From assembly GCF_004634245.1 (NCBI RefSeq), contig NZ_SJTF01000019.1:26602-90601 (forward strand): a stretch of 64,000 bases of DNA, read 5' to 3'. This document shows, one piece after another, positions 33,415-43,647 of this stretch (position 1 is the stretch's first letter; every line of letters begins with the position of its first letter). Origin of the DNA: Flavobacterium foetidum (GTDB lineage: Bacteria; Bacteroidota; Bacteroidia; Flavobacteriales; Flavobacteriaceae). The notes beneath the pieces were generated by a model, which was given only the letters and a program-made list of their open reading frames with translations, did no database searches and had not been told where the DNA came from. A program made the translations under genes and the position numbers.

Positions 33415-33583
33415 TTCTAAATGTTAAATGGAGCTGTATTGGAATTTTGAACTGAGGAACTGTTCACTTAATCAAGTACCAAATTAAGAAATGATAGGAT
33501 AAATCCCAAATAAATAAACGATTCATTTAAAATTGGTCTTACCAAAAAACCTCAACATATTAAAAAACAAGACCCTATCCAAA

Positions 33584-33620
33584 ATAAAAAAAGCCGAAGA
33601 ATAAATTCCATCGGCTTCTA
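33584..33620 (-). terminator. Terminator after the lipoprotein gene
   Basis: AAGCCGA (33591-33597) pairs with TCGGCTT (33611-33617). On the minus strand a long T tract follows. It closes the minus-strand unit that starts with the pectin locus. Confidence 0.8.
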
Positions 33621-33667
33621 AACTCTTTATAATTATTGACGAATTAGAAATCTTCGTATTCCTTTAT

Positions 33668-34318
33668 TTAGTTAAAAATAACATCGTGAGTCTTTTCTAT
33701 ACGTTCTGTGGAAGATTTTTTCTTTGCTGTAAAATTTTTGGCTTCTACACGTTTTATATCACCTTCGTATTGCATACTAAAAACGACATCGCTTTGTGTA
33801 GAGACAAGTACACCATCTTTATAAACGCTTGCAATGCCCTTTCCTGTAAAACTTACTTTGTAGACAGTACTGTTTTCAACGACTTTAAAGCTGCCGCTTG
33901 TTGGTTTTATACTAACACCGTCGTTTAGTGAGAGACCTCCTTTGGCAGCATTGATATTCTTGCCAAGCAATGATTGCCCCCATTTTGTATAGGTATAGGC
34001 CCAAGATTCGGAATAACCACCAAGATTGTAGTCTCCTTTAGCCAGATTGTTCTGCATAGAAGAAAACAACTCAAAATAAACGACGGCACCATCTTCATTT
34101 CCTGAAATTGATTTCGACTTTAATGACAAATCAATATTATAAGCATTGCCTCGAACGCCATAATTCTCAAGAAATCCTTGGGTCAATTCTACTGTCTGGT
34201 CTCCGATTTTTAAATAACCGTGATTTGCATTGGCATCTTTATTACTTTCATCATCTCTTGAACAAGACCATAATAAACCAATGAAAATCAGCATTAATAA
34301 TTTCATACTATTATTCAT
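33668..34318 (-). CDS. Surface-type lipoprotein of unknown function
   Basis: 216 residues, or 212 from the ATG at 34306 (MKLLMLIFIGLLWSC). The lipidated cysteine is residue 19, followed by SRDDES, an acidic pattern typical of surface export. The mature part is beta-rich (GYLKIGDQTVELTQG, VYFELFSSM, GSFKVVENSTVYKVSFTGKG). No domain was recognised. It lies 83 bases after the stop of the giant pectin-degrading gene, with one hairpin between them, and ends at a terminator, so it may be the last gene of the pectin operon. A role there is only suggested by position. Confidence 0.8.
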   Translation of the reverse strand: MNNSMKLLMLIFIGLLWSCSRDDESNKDANANHGYLKIGDQTVELTQGFLENYGVRGNAYNIDLSLKSKSISGNEDGAVVYFELFSSMQNNLAKGDYNLGGYSESWAYTYTKWGQSLLGKNINAAKGGLSLNDGVSIKPTSGSFKVVENSTVYKVSFTGKGIASVYKDGVLVSTQSDVVFSMQYEGDIKRVEAKNFTAKKKSSTERIEKTHDVIFN

Positions 34319-34363
34319 ATCTATAATAATTTTATTGTGTTGACTAAAAAATCTGCTAAACGC

Positions 34364-34390
34364 AGGGATGAAAATGAAACTTTCATCCCT
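34364..34390. repeat. Hairpin after the giant pectin-degrading gene
   Basis: AGGGATGAAA (34364-34373) pairs with TTTCATCCCT (34381-34390) around 7 bases. On the minus strand no T tract follows directly, so it looks more like an mRNA-end stabiliser than a full terminator. Confidence 0.5.
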
Positions 34391-34401
34391 TGATTCTAAA
34401 C

Positions 34402-37400
34402 TTATTTGACTATAATTCTAGCTGATAATCCTGTTTTCAGGCTTTTAATAAAATAACTGCCTGATGCTAAGTCAGAAGTAGAAATCTCCGTTTCTAATCC
34501 ATAAATATCAATTTGTTTGATCATCATTCCGTTCATGCTAAAAATTGCAACACGATCATAATCGACATTTGACTTTAAAGTTACTTTTCCAGAACTGATA
34601 GTCGGAAAAGCATAAAACTCTCCCAGTTTTTTCCATCGTCCGTAAACCGTTATATTTTCCTTTTGAGTAGCACTGAAACCAGTTACTTCTTTACCGTATA
34701 GAGCATCAGCATACCATCCTAAAAATCGGTAACCAATAGCTTGTGCTTCTTCTAAAACAAAAGCTGTTCCGGTCTGTGCACTTGTTTTATTTGGATTAAC
34801 TGCTCCAGATGGCAGATTCAAATAAGCAATACTATAGAATGTCGGCGGAATTACCTCATCTTTTTTGTTATTCCCGTCAACTCCCCAAAAGGCATAAAAG
34901 GTTTGATTACCTGTTGCTGTAATTGCAATTTCTTTAATCGAATTTGGTGTTGTTGCAGAAAATGACCATCCGAAGAAAGTATAATCCTTTAAAGTTGGAA
35001 TAGGCAAAGTCAATGCAGTTCCTTCCGTATATTCAATAGGAGTTAATCCAGAGATAGCTTTACCATCGATTGAATTCATATAGGTAACTCCCGATTTTAC
35101 AATAGGTTTCGGGTCAGGTTTATTGTTTCCTCCTTCGCCCCAAAACGCATAAAACGTTTGATTTCCTGTTGCTGTTGTCGGAATGGTTTTAAGTAATCCA
35201 GGAGTAGCTGCAGAAGCCGACCATCCAAAGAAAGTATAGCCTTCTAATTTTGGTGTTGGTAAATTGGTTACAGCTCCTTCCATAAATTCAGTTGGAGAAA
35301 GTGTGATAGCTTTTCCGTCTATCGAATTCACATAATTTATTAGTGAAAACTTAGCATCTGCTTTTAGCCATCTTGGGTCTCCAATTATCCCTCCTTCTAG
35401 TGAAGCTTTCGCTAAAGGAGAATTTTTAGAGAAGCTAAAATCTCCCGAAACAGGATTTGGAAATGACAGTGATAACAATCCTAAATTATTAATTGTTTTA
35501 ATATTAGTTTCAGTAACCGTAACTGTTCCTTTAACTGATTGGGAAGTTACTCCAACCAAAAGATTATTATCAAATACCGCTTTTCCTGCACCGCTGGTAT
35601 GATTAGAATTGAACATTACAATCGGTTTTGGATTTTCACGTTCGTCCTGCATGATATTGTTTTTAAAGGTATAAGTCGAAGTGTTGCTGTATTGATTACT
35701 GATAAACACAAAACCATCCTGAGTTCCTGAATTATGAATGGTATTGTTTTCAATCGCAACAATTAAGCTTTCATTGACCGCATCTTTTTTCTGAAGCATT
35801 ATAAAACTATTTCCTTTTTTGTAATTAAAAACTGTTGAATTTTTAATTGAAATCGTATTTACAATATGAGAATCCAGCTGAATAAAATTGGCGCTTTCAG
35901 AAGCTGTTCCGTCAACAACACAGTTTTCCAAAACTATTTTAGAAATTGGATTATCGCTTGCTCCTTCTGTGACCAATAAACTTTGTTTAATCCCTTTAAT
36001 CGATGCATTTTTGATTTCAAAAACATTCAATCCAGAACCATTTTTAAATTGTAAAAGATTAGAATGTGTATTGGTTAAATCAAAATCAACTCCCGTAAAA
36101 CTCATACTTCCTGAAAAGATTTCGGCTTTATCAGATGAAAAAGCACCTGCAAACACTGGTTTTGCATTTTCGTCAGGAACAAAAGTGTATTTATGATTTT
36201 TAACCGCAAGCGCTGTGCTTGTCGTATAAGTTCCGCTTGCCATTATAAACTTTGAACCGTCTTCTGCAGCGTTGTATTTCTCCACAAAATTCTGCGGATT
36301 TACATACACATCCAAACTTCCGTTTTGAACCGCTGTAATGTGATTGACTAAACTGTTGATATAAACTTCAATATTTGTATAAACTCCGTCAACTGTTTTT
36401 AAGTTTCCGTCGGCTGCACTTGCTGGATTTAAACCTTTTTCAGTTTCCCACGCGTCAGGCATACCGTCTCCATCTGTATCTACAGGAGCTGTACCAGTAG
36501 GCAGAACTGGCCATCCACCAGTTGCCGATGGTGTATCGATATAACCGTTTGTACTTCCGTTACCTCCGTTCATTATACTTGCTGTACCGGAGCGAGTATC
36601 ATCTACTGCTCTTTTGTCAACTGCATCTCTAAAAAGATTTGCTCCTGCATTATCAAGAACCAATTGATATGCTTTTGTAGCACTATGCGTTGTTATCTCA
36701 CCTGATGCGTGAGGCGTACTTAATTTTAATGCGGCTTTATCGGCATCGCTCACAGGAAGCTGACTACCATGAAACTGACTGTAAACGCCATATGTCCAGT
36801 TATCTTGAGTAGCTCTTTCAGAACCTACAACGTAATTTCCATCCACAAAATATTTACCCCAGATGCCGTATAAAGGCGAAGTCGTATCTAAACTTCTTCC
36901 TGTAGATAAAATACGTTCTTTGGTAGAATTCGAAGTTCCTGGGCCAGGTTTCCAATAATTGTTTACCAAGTTTACATTCATGGCATCTCCACCGTAACAG
37001 CTGTTTCCGCCCCAGTTATAAATTACGTTATTACGAATGTCAACTAAATCGGTTTTAGCGAAAATATCATTGGCATATTCTCCTAACCTTGGATTTCTAC
37101 TGTCATGATGCGCTAACAAATTATGATGGAACGAAGCATTTTTACCTCCCCAAACACCTCCGTAACCGTGCGCTCCTTTGGCATGAACAGAGTTTCGTAG
37201 ACTTTCAGAAATGATACACCACTGCATGGTAAAGTTTTCATTTTGGTAGAAAGAAACACATTCGTCAGTTGACCAGCTCATCGAACAGTGGTCTACAATA
37301 ATATTCTTTTGAAAACGACCACCTAAAGCATCATTTTCGACATCATAAGTGTCTCCCATTCTAAAACGTAAATAACGCAGGATAATATTATTTCCTCTTA

Positions 37401-40400
37401 CCTTAACATTGTAATCTTTCAAAGTAATTCCACCACCCGGAGCTGTTTGTCCTGCAATGGTAATATTATCCGTAATATTCAATTCGCTTTTCAGTTCGAT
37501 ATTTCCAGATACTTTAAAAACCACAATTCTTGGCCCAGCCTGATTAATGGCCTCACGAAGAGAACCTGCTCCGGAATCATTCAGATTCGTTACATAAATT
37601 ACTTTTCCGCCGCGACCTCCAGTTACATATTTACCATAACCTTCTGCTCCCGGAAATGCTGGAATTGTTTCAGTACCTCCGCCAGTCGCTTCTTTCTTAA
37701 CTTCGATTTTTCCTTCGCCTGTAAAAAATTCCGGATTTGTTGTTTTATCGTAAGTTCCTTCTTTAAATTCTACTCCGTTAATCGTCAGTTTTTGAACATT
37801 CAAAACGGTATTTAAAGATGCTTTTCCGTTTTCTGTTATAATCAAATTTAAATTAGAACCAGCCGCTCGTTCATGGCTGAAAACAATATAATTGTCCTGA
37901 CCAATTTTTATCGTTCCTGAACCAAAAGCATTTGCCGAAGCTCCCTCAATTACAGTTGGATAATTTAAGGCTGGAAATTTGATGCTTTTTTGCGTCACGT
38001 CCCAAGTTCCGATAAACTCGCTGTTATCTCCTTTCAACAATAAAGTTCCTGTATTCGCATTCACTCCCTGACCTGTATTTAGTGGAGAAACAATTCCATT
38101 TCCTGAAATAGGTCCGCTTAAAGTCATTATCGTTTGATTAGCAATACCTGAAATCATTTCAAATTTGACATTCCCTGAAATAATCATTGGTGCTTCTAAA
38201 GTCATTCCTGCTCCACTGGTATTGTAATACACACGCGTTCCGTCTTTGAAAGTTAGATTTCCAGTTGATTTATGCGCTCCTCTTAAACGTAGTGTACCTG
38301 CGCCGGAGAAAGTCATATCGGCTGGAAAGACAGTTGCTGTGGTTTCAATTTCTTTCGTACACGAAACGGTTTTACCTGCAACAGGCATTTCTGCAGGATT
38401 AAAATTTCCAGCGTTATCCCAATTTTTATTTACAGCGGCTGTAAAATCATAATCGAAATTAGTTGGAGGTGTTACCTCATCTGGTTTATTATTTCCAGCG
38501 GTTCCCCAGTAAGCATATACAGTCTGATTTCCTGTTGTTGTCGCAGCAATTTCTTTAAGTGTATTTGGGACTGTTGCAGAATCTGACCATCCGTAAAAAG
38601 TATAACCATTTAAAGTTGGTACTGGTAAAGTCAAAGCTGTTCCTTCTGTGTATTCAACAGGAGTTAAACCAGCAATTGATGTTCCGTCAATTGAATTTAA
38701 ATACGTAATAGAAGATTTTATTACACCGCCAATCGTCATACTTATACTGCTTACATCGCTCAATCCGCCGTATTCATTGGCCGATTGAATTGTGTAATTA
38801 TAAGTTCCTGATTTTGTATCGGTATCGGCATAAAGGGCATCTGTTGTAATAGCTACGATTTTGCCTTCTTTACTGATTACATAACACATCGCATACTTAT
38901 TTTCATCCCATTTTAAAGTATTCTTTTCTGAAACCACAAGATTAGAAGGTTTTGCAACTTGCTCTACAATGGTTCTAGGGTCCCATTTGTCTGTACCACT
39001 CAATACATTTTCTATCGTAAATTCATCTGCCTGAGCTTTGGTTAAAACCGGATTGTAATTTCCTGTTTTTGCTACACCATCCACAGTAAATGTTTTAGTT
39101 CTGTTATCGGTATTAACTGCAATTCCATTTCCGTTTACACTGTTGTATTCTGCAAAAAGTGCCGGCAACGTTCCCATACTTGCCCAACCCAATACATTTG
39201 GTTCGTTAATCATTTTGGTATTCAGATAAACCGCTCTAGGCGAATTCTGCCACGGACGGCCTAAATAATAACTCGTGGTTGCTGTAATGGTATTGTTATT
39301 GAAAATATAACCATATTGAGTTGCGGCGTCATGATTTGGTGCTACGATATAACCCGAAGCAACCGAAACCAATTTACATTCTTCAAACCAATGTGTTCCA
39401 CCTCCGCAGATAAAATCCACATCGCCTTCAATGGTCGATTTATAATAGAAACTTCTTTTTCCACCTGTAACCTGAGTGTCTTGTTTACTTCTTAAACGAA
39501 CTCCGTTATAAACATTTCGGTCTCCTGCCGGATTTAATGCCGGTCTTTGTCCCGAAGTTGTGATTCCGTCTTTGTGTTCAATGGTTACGTTTTCCATGTA
39601 TAAATCATTGGCTTCAATAGAAAGAACGGCATTTTTGATTCCCCAACCCGGATTTCCCTGCAAAATTACCTTATCCTTAGATTGCGCAATTAAGGAAACA
39701 TTGTTTTTACCTGACGGAAGTTTCAAAATAATGTCCTGCGGATTTGTTCCGTCTCCGCCCAGATTATAAGTTCCGTTTGTAATCAGCACTAGAAATCTTG
39801 AAGCCGAATTATTTGGTGCCAAATTAAATGCCTCTGCTATCGTTTTGACATATTTTTTTGAAGCAATCTGTTCGTCTGTTGCATTGGCATCTACAATCAA
39901 ATCAAAATTACGTTTAACAGGAACCGGTTTTTCCATTGTTTTGAAGGAAAGACTTAAAGCCGGCCCATCATTTCCAGAAAGGTCTTTTATAAATCCTGCT
40001 GGTATTGTAAAAGTATATTGTTTGTTATACTCTAATCCGAAATAACTGAATTTTACCGTTTTATTGATAAACTCCGCATTGAGGTTTTTTCCGTTTAAAA
40101 CAGCTTGCCCAGCGCCAAACTGAACTTGTTCGTTATAATTTAAAATAATGTTTCCATTCGCTCCAACCGAACTAGCCAATTCAGCAGGGAATGAAGATTC
40201 TAAAACTGGCGCATTGGTATCCACCACCAAAACCTCATCGGCTTTAATCATTAAATTAGATAAAATAGTAGCAGTAACATCTGTAGCCGAACCATGTTTT
40301 GTTCCGTTTATGTTTGGAAACCATCTCAAATAGATTTTTTCTTTTCCTTCTGCTTCAGCAGGAAGTATTCCGCCAATAGAAGTAATTGTATTGGTATTTA

Positions 40401-41685
40401 TTGTTGTTAAAGCCGAAACATTCACAAAATTTACTCCGTCTAATGAATATTGGAAAGTCCATTCGTCAGCACCATAATAATAACCTAGTAATCCCGATGC
40501 AACGTTTATGTTTTTATATCCTACTGTCGAAAGTGTCGTCATAAAATAATAGAAATTCCCCCTTTCGGTATTCCAGACACAAAAGCCGTTTTTTCCGCCT
40601 CTGTTCTGCAATCTTACGTTTGGAGCCAAGACATTATCGGCGACATTATACGCCATTAACTGAGGTCGGTTTTCTATTTTAGAATATAATTCCGCTACAC
40701 GTGGATTTGCGTATTGATCCGTTTTGAATGTCCATCCTGCAATAAAAGTCTGATTGGCAAAAGTTGCCGTAACCGTTTGGTTTTGATTCATCACTACTGA
40801 AGTGCTCAATGAAGTAGAACCATCTGACCAATTGCTGAACTTCACAATATCATTTTCAACTGCCGTTATCGTAACATTTGTACCGTTTTCATAAACCGAA
40901 AAAGCACCGTCTTTACCTGCAGGAGCAATGGTATAATCTCCAAGGCCAAAAGCTCCGTTTGTATTTACATTGAGAGTATAAGTTGCAACAGCATCGTACT
41001 GCGCAATTAAAGTCGCATCAGCATTTATGGTATAAGTCAACGGATTTTCGGTTGAAACTACAGCGCCTTTATCATCTACCCATTGCTTGAAGTTATAACC
41101 GAAGTTCTTATTCGCTGTCAGTTTAATTTCACTTCCTTTTACAAAAGTAGTTCCTGCAGGATTCAGCGTAATCGTTCCTGCTGCTACTGGATTAACACTG
41201 GTCGTCAGCTTGTGTGTTACAGCATTTGGATTATCTGTAACTTTTTCGAAATAATCGAGATTGAATAAATATCCAGTGTTGGTTGGATGTTTAAAAAGGA
41301 ACACCAAATCATAAGTTCCTGTCGTAGGCTGAATTGCTACCGAAAACTTCTTATAATCTGTAAAACTGGTGCTTCCTGAAACGGTTGCCGTTCCAATTAA
41401 GGTTCCTGTCTCCGATCCTAATCTCAATTCGATAGTTCCGCCTGTTGCTCCCGCTGCAGCGATATCAAAACGGGTTACAAATTCAGTAAAATTGACCGAA
41501 TTAAATTTAATCCAGGTATTGTTTTTAATATAACCCACGTTTCCTCCTCCCGAAAGAGAAGCATTGGTTTCTTTTCTTGCTCCTGAAGCCTGATTAAAGG
41601 TTTCGGCTTCAATTCTCTCAATTGTCTGAGAGAACCCCATTACTGTAAACAGTATGAGGAAAAGGTGAATAAATTGTTTTTTCAT
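34402..41685 (-). CDS. Giant T9SS-secreted pectin methylesterase/pectate lyase (CE8-PL1)
   Basis: 2427 residues with a signal peptide. In order (approximate residues): CBM6-like domain 20-152 (RIEAETFNQASG); two InlB-type repeats 158-310; unassigned domain 310-480; Big_5-like domain 485-585; CE8 pectinesterase 592-880 with GDVDFICGG and LGRPW; Listeria-Bacteroides repeat 990-1062; an autotransporter-like beta region to 1335; PL1 pectate lyase 1343-1795 (AFPGAEGYGKY, SRNPRLGEY near 1530) ending in a DTDGDGMPDAWE calcium segment; DUF4957-type beta-helix 1795-2105; three more repeats 2113-2352; T9SS sorting domain 2357-2427 ending SARIIVK. It should remove methyl esters and cut homogalacturonan at or outside the cell surface. 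It is the last enzyme gene of the pectin locus. Confidence 0.93.
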   Translation of the reverse strand: MKKQFIHLFLILFTVMGFSQTIERIEAETFNQASGARKETNASLSGGGNVGYIKNNTWIKFNSVNFTEFVTRFDIAAAGATGGTIELRLGSETGTLIGTATVSGSTSFTDYKKFSVAIQPTTGTYDLVFLFKHPTNTGYLFNLDYFEKVTDNPNAVTHKLTTSVNPVAAGTITLNPAGTTFVKGSEIKLTANKNFGYNFKQWVDDKGAVVSTENPLTYTINADATLIAQYDAVATYTLNVNTNGAFGLGDYTIAPAGKDGAFSVYENGTNVTITAVENDIVKFSNWSDGSTSLSTSVVMNQNQTVTATFANQTFIAGWTFKTDQYANPRVAELYSKIENRPQLMAYNVADNVLAPNVRLQNRGGKNGFCVWNTERGNFYYFMTTLSTVGYKNINVASGLLGYYYGADEWTFQYSLDGVNFVNVSALTTINTNTITSIGGILPAEAEGKEKIYLRWFPNINGTKHGSATDVTATILSNLMIKADEVLVVDTNAPVLESSFPAELASSVGANGNIILNYNEQVQFGAGQAVLNGKNLNAEFINKTVKFSYFGLEYNKQYTFTIPAGFIKDLSGNDGPALSLSFKTMEKPVPVKRNFDLIVDANATDEQIASKKYVKTIAEAFNLAPNNSASRFLVLITNGTYNLGGDGTNPQDIILKLPSGKNNVSLIAQSKDKVILQGNPGWGIKNAVLSIEANDLYMENVTIEHKDGITTSGQRPALNPAGDRNVYNGVRLRSKQDTQVTGGKRSFYYKSTIEGDVDFICGGGTHWFEECKLVSVASGYIVAPNHDAATQYGYIFNNNTITATTSYYLGRPWQNSPRAVYLNTKMINEPNVLGWASMGTLPALFAEYNSVNGNGIAVNTDNRTKTFTVDGVAKTGNYNPVLTKAQADEFTIENVLSGTDKWDPRTIVEQVAKPSNLVVSEKNTLKWDENKYAMCYVISKEGKIVAITTDALYADTDTKSGTYNYTIQSANEYGGLSDVSSISMTIGGVIKSSITYLNSIDGTSIAGLTPVEYTEGTALTLPVPTLNGYTFYGWSDSATVPNTLKEIAATTTGNQTVYAYWGTAGNNKPDEVTPPTNFDYDFTAAVNKNWDNAGNFNPAEMPVAGKTVSCTKEIETTATVFPADMTFSGAGTLRLRGAHKSTGNLTFKDGTRVYYNTSGAGMTLEAPMIISGNVKFEMISGIANQTIMTLSGPISGNGIVSPLNTGQGVNANTGTLLLKGDNSEFIGTWDVTQKSIKFPALNYPTVIEGASANAFGSGTIKIGQDNYIVFSHERAAGSNLNLIITENGKASLNTVLNVQKLTINGVEFKEGTYDKTTNPEFFTGEGKIEVKKEATGGGTETIPAFPGAEGYGKYVTGGRGGKVIYVTNLNDSGAGSLREAINQAGPRIVVFKVSGNIELKSELNITDNITIAGQTAPGGGITLKDYNVKVRGNNIILRYLRFRMGDTYDVENDALGGRFQKNIIVDHCSMSWSTDECVSFYQNENFTMQWCIISESLRNSVHAKGAHGYGGVWGGKNASFHHNLLAHHDSRNPRLGEYANDIFAKTDLVDIRNNVIYNWGGNSCYGGDAMNVNLVNNYWKPGPGTSNSTKERILSTGRSLDTTSPLYGIWGKYFVDGNYVVGSERATQDNWTYGVYSQFHGSQLPVSDADKAALKLSTPHASGEITTHSATKAYQLVLDNAGANLFRDAVDKRAVDDTRSGTASIMNGGNGSTNGYIDTPSATGGWPVLPTGTAPVDTDGDGMPDAWETEKGLNPASAADGNLKTVDGVYTNIEVYINSLVNHITAVQNGSLDVYVNPQNFVEKYNAAEDGSKFIMASGTYTTSTALAVKNHKYTFVPDENAKPVFAGAFSSDKAEIFSGSMSFTGVDFDLTNTHSNLLQFKNGSGLNVFEIKNASIKGIKQSLLVTEGASDNPISKIVLENCVVDGTASESANFIQLDSHIVNTISIKNSTVFNYKKGNSFIMLQKKDAVNESLIVAIENNTIHNSGTQDGFVFISNQYSNTSTYTFKNNIMQDERENPKPIVMFNSNHTSGAGKAVFDNNLLVGVTSQSVKGTVTVTETNIKTINNLGLLSLSFPNPVSGDFSFSKNSPLAKASLEGGIIGDPRWLKADAKFSLINYVNSIDGKAITLSPTEFMEGAVTNLPTPKLEGYTFFGWSASAATPGLLKTIPTTATGNQTFYAFWGEGGNNKPDPKPIVKSGVTYMNSIDGKAISGLTPIEYTEGTALTLPIPTLKDYTFFGWSFSATTPNSIKEIAITATGNQTFYAFWGVDGNNKKDEVIPPTFYSIAYLNLPSGAVNPNKTSAQTGTAFVLEEAQAIGYRFLGWYADALYGKEVTGFSATQKENITVYGRWKKLGEFYAFPTISSGKVTLKSNVDYDRVAIFSMNGMMIKQIDIYGLETEISTSDLASGSYFIKSLKTGLSARIIVK

Positions 41686-41791
41686 TTGGTTTAAAGTTGG
41701 TTTTAGTTAGTAAATAGTTGTCAAAAGGACTTTTTATCTTCACATCCTTTTGACGGTTTTATAAAATTTTAAATTTTTAACTGTAAATTTT

Positions 41792-41936
41792 TTCTACCAT
41801 TAAGATATTAAGAGCATTAAGCTAAGTATTCTAAAAGAGCAAAGCTTAATTTTCTTTTCACCATTAAGAGATTAAGTCAGTTAAGGTTTAACGCAAAGCT
41901 TAGCTTAATGCTCTTAATGTCTTAATGGTAAAAAAC
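41792..41936. repeat. Palindromic intergenic repeat between GH28 and CE8-PL1 genes
   Basis: The left arm ACCATTAAGATATTAAGAGC (41796-41815) continues into ATTAAGCTAAG; the right arm CTTAGCTTAATGCTC (from 41899) runs on to TTAATGTCTTAATGG (41914-41928), nearly its reverse complement. A further direct copy, CACCATTAAGAGATTAAG, lies inside at about 41859-41876. The whole can fold into a long hairpin and differs from the elements at 16683 and 17080. It ends at the GH28 stop codon. Confidence 0.7.
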
Positions 41937-43625
41937 TCAATTAATTTTTACTTCATTTTTAATCGCTTCTAAGACTTTTACGTCTTTATCCCAAATCATT
42001 TTTCTGCCTTCGCTGTTTAATGTGATATCCTTTGTTGCACTTCCGCCTACCCAAAACATTTGGTTTTCTCCAGTCGATTTAAAGCCCTGAATGTTGACAT
42101 TCTGACTGTTCGAAAAGCTAACCGCAATTCCGGGTTTATCCAATCTCAAATCCAAACCTTTGAATTCGATTTTACTGGTATAATTCATCTGAATGCCAAC
42201 ATCTGCACGAATAATCATATTCTCAAACTGAATATTTGAAACAGGCATTTCTGGAATTCCCATAATTTTCATAGCCTGAGAAGCGCCGTTGACATAAATG
42301 TTTTTGAAGTACATATTTTTGAATGCAGGTGTTTCCTCTGAAATCGGCTCTTTTGCGACTGCCACTTCGCCTGTGTCTTTATCTTCTTTCAACGATTTTC
42401 CAAAATAATACAAATTGAAGTTGATGGCGTCTGTCGGAATATTGTTCATTCGGATGTCTTCCATCCAGATATTCTCTACAATGCCTCCACGCCCGCGAAC
42501 TGATTTAAAACGAAGACCGCAGTCTGTTCCGTTAAACGTCAGGTTTTTGGCATAAATATTTTTAACTCCGCCCGACATTTCACTTCCAATGGTAAAACCT
42601 CCGTGTGCGTGATAAACGACACAATCCGTAATTACAAACAATTCTGTCGGTTTTCCGCGTTCTCTACCTTCTTTGTCTTTTCCTGATTTAATGCAGATTG
42701 CATCGTCTCCAACATCAAAACGGCAGTTGGTTACCGATCCGATTCGACAGGATTCTAAATCCAAACCATCGCCATTTTGAGAATACCAAGGGTTTCTGAT
42801 AGTCAAATTGCGCAGCGTAAGATGTTCACACATTAACGGATTGACATTCCAAGCCGGAGAATTCTGAAACGTAACACCGTCTAAAAGCAGTTTTTTGCAG
42901 TTCACAAAATTGACCATAACCGGACGAAGCGCTTCTTTATAAGGCTCCATGTTTTCTACCGTTTGCTTTTTAGGCAGTTTGTCTTTTTCTTCATTACCCA
43001 AATAAGCTCCTTTTGATGGGTACCAGATTTTACCGTCTTTAGATAAAACACCACCCGATTTTATGAGTTCGTTCCATTGGCCCGCAGTCATTTTTCCAAT
43101 TTTTACTGGGCGCCATTTAGCGCCATTTCCATCAAAAATACCTTCTCCGGTAATGGCGATATTTTCTAGGCCAACGCCCATAATAGGCGATTCACAGCGA
43201 ATGACTTTATTACCTTCAAAATAAGATTCGATGAGTTTGTATTGTTTTAAATCACTCGTAAAAGAAATAAATGCACCGTTTTGGGTATGGAGATTTACAT
43301 TGCTTTTCATTTTTATCGGTCCAGTTGTCCATAAACCTGCCGGAATTACCACAACGCCACCGCCCGACTCCGAGCATTTCTCTATTGCCTTGTTAATCGC
43401 ATTTGTACAAAGTTCTTCTGTATTGGGAACCGCGCCGAAATCGACAATATTCAATGTATCTTTTTTAAAAATCGGAATCTGTATTTCGGGCATTTTAAAC
43501 GGAAGTTTTAAACCTGAATCAGCTTTTTTTGCTTTCAGATTTGAAGTTTCTTTCTTTTGACCAATACCCGAAAAAGCAGTAAAAAGAAATACTGTTATAA
43601 GAAGAGCATTTTTAATTTTTATCAT
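41937..43625 (-). CDS. GH28 polygalacturonase, probably exo-acting
   Basis: 562 residues with a signal peptide (to about residue 22, FSGIGQ). A beta-helix GH28 domain starts near residue 57 (LNIVDFGAVPN). Catalytic blocks are visible: NGDGLDLESC, VGDDAICIKSG with the paired Asp near 304, HGGFTIGSEMSGG in place of the classic G-x-G-H histidine block, and RFKSVRGRGG. This set fits exo-polygalacturonases that release galacturonate from chain ends. The enzyme is probably periplasmic, as no sorting domain is present. It starts 22 bases after the GH105 stop within the pectin operon. Confidence 0.94.
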   Translation of the reverse strand: MIKIKNALLITVFLFTAFSGIGQKKETSNLKAKKADSGLKLPFKMPEIQIPIFKKDTLNIVDFGAVPNTEELCTNAINKAIEKCSESGGGVVVIPAGLWTTGPIKMKSNVNLHTQNGAFISFTSDLKQYKLIESYFEGNKVIRCESPIMGVGLENIAITGEGIFDGNGAKWRPVKIGKMTAGQWNELIKSGGVLSKDGKIWYPSKGAYLGNEEKDKLPKKQTVENMEPYKEALRPVMVNFVNCKKLLLDGVTFQNSPAWNVNPLMCEHLTLRNLTIRNPWYSQNGDGLDLESCRIGSVTNCRFDVGDDAICIKSGKDKEGRERGKPTELFVITDCVVYHAHGGFTIGSEMSGGVKNIYAKNLTFNGTDCGLRFKSVRGRGGIVENIWMEDIRMNNIPTDAINFNLYYFGKSLKEDKDTGEVAVAKEPISEETPAFKNMYFKNIYVNGASQAMKIMGIPEMPVSNIQFENMIIRADVGIQMNYTSKIEFKGLDLRLDKPGIAVSFSNSQNVNIQGFKSTGENQMFWVGGSATKDITLNSEGRKMIWDKDVKVLEAIKNEVKIN

Positions 43626-43647
43626 AATTATTGTTGTTTGGGAAACA

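Noticed and set aside
37447..37815. 122-codon open frame antisense to the giant pectin enzyme
   Set aside because: It is opposite a conserved PL1 and linker region and its product has no recognisable pattern; long antisense frames are expected in such a gene.
34600..38720. Repeated blocks considered as a CRISPR or tandem array
   Set aside because: They are protein-coding InlB-type repeats in one reading frame, of about 70 residues with unequal spacing. No CRISPR array was seen anywhere in the window.
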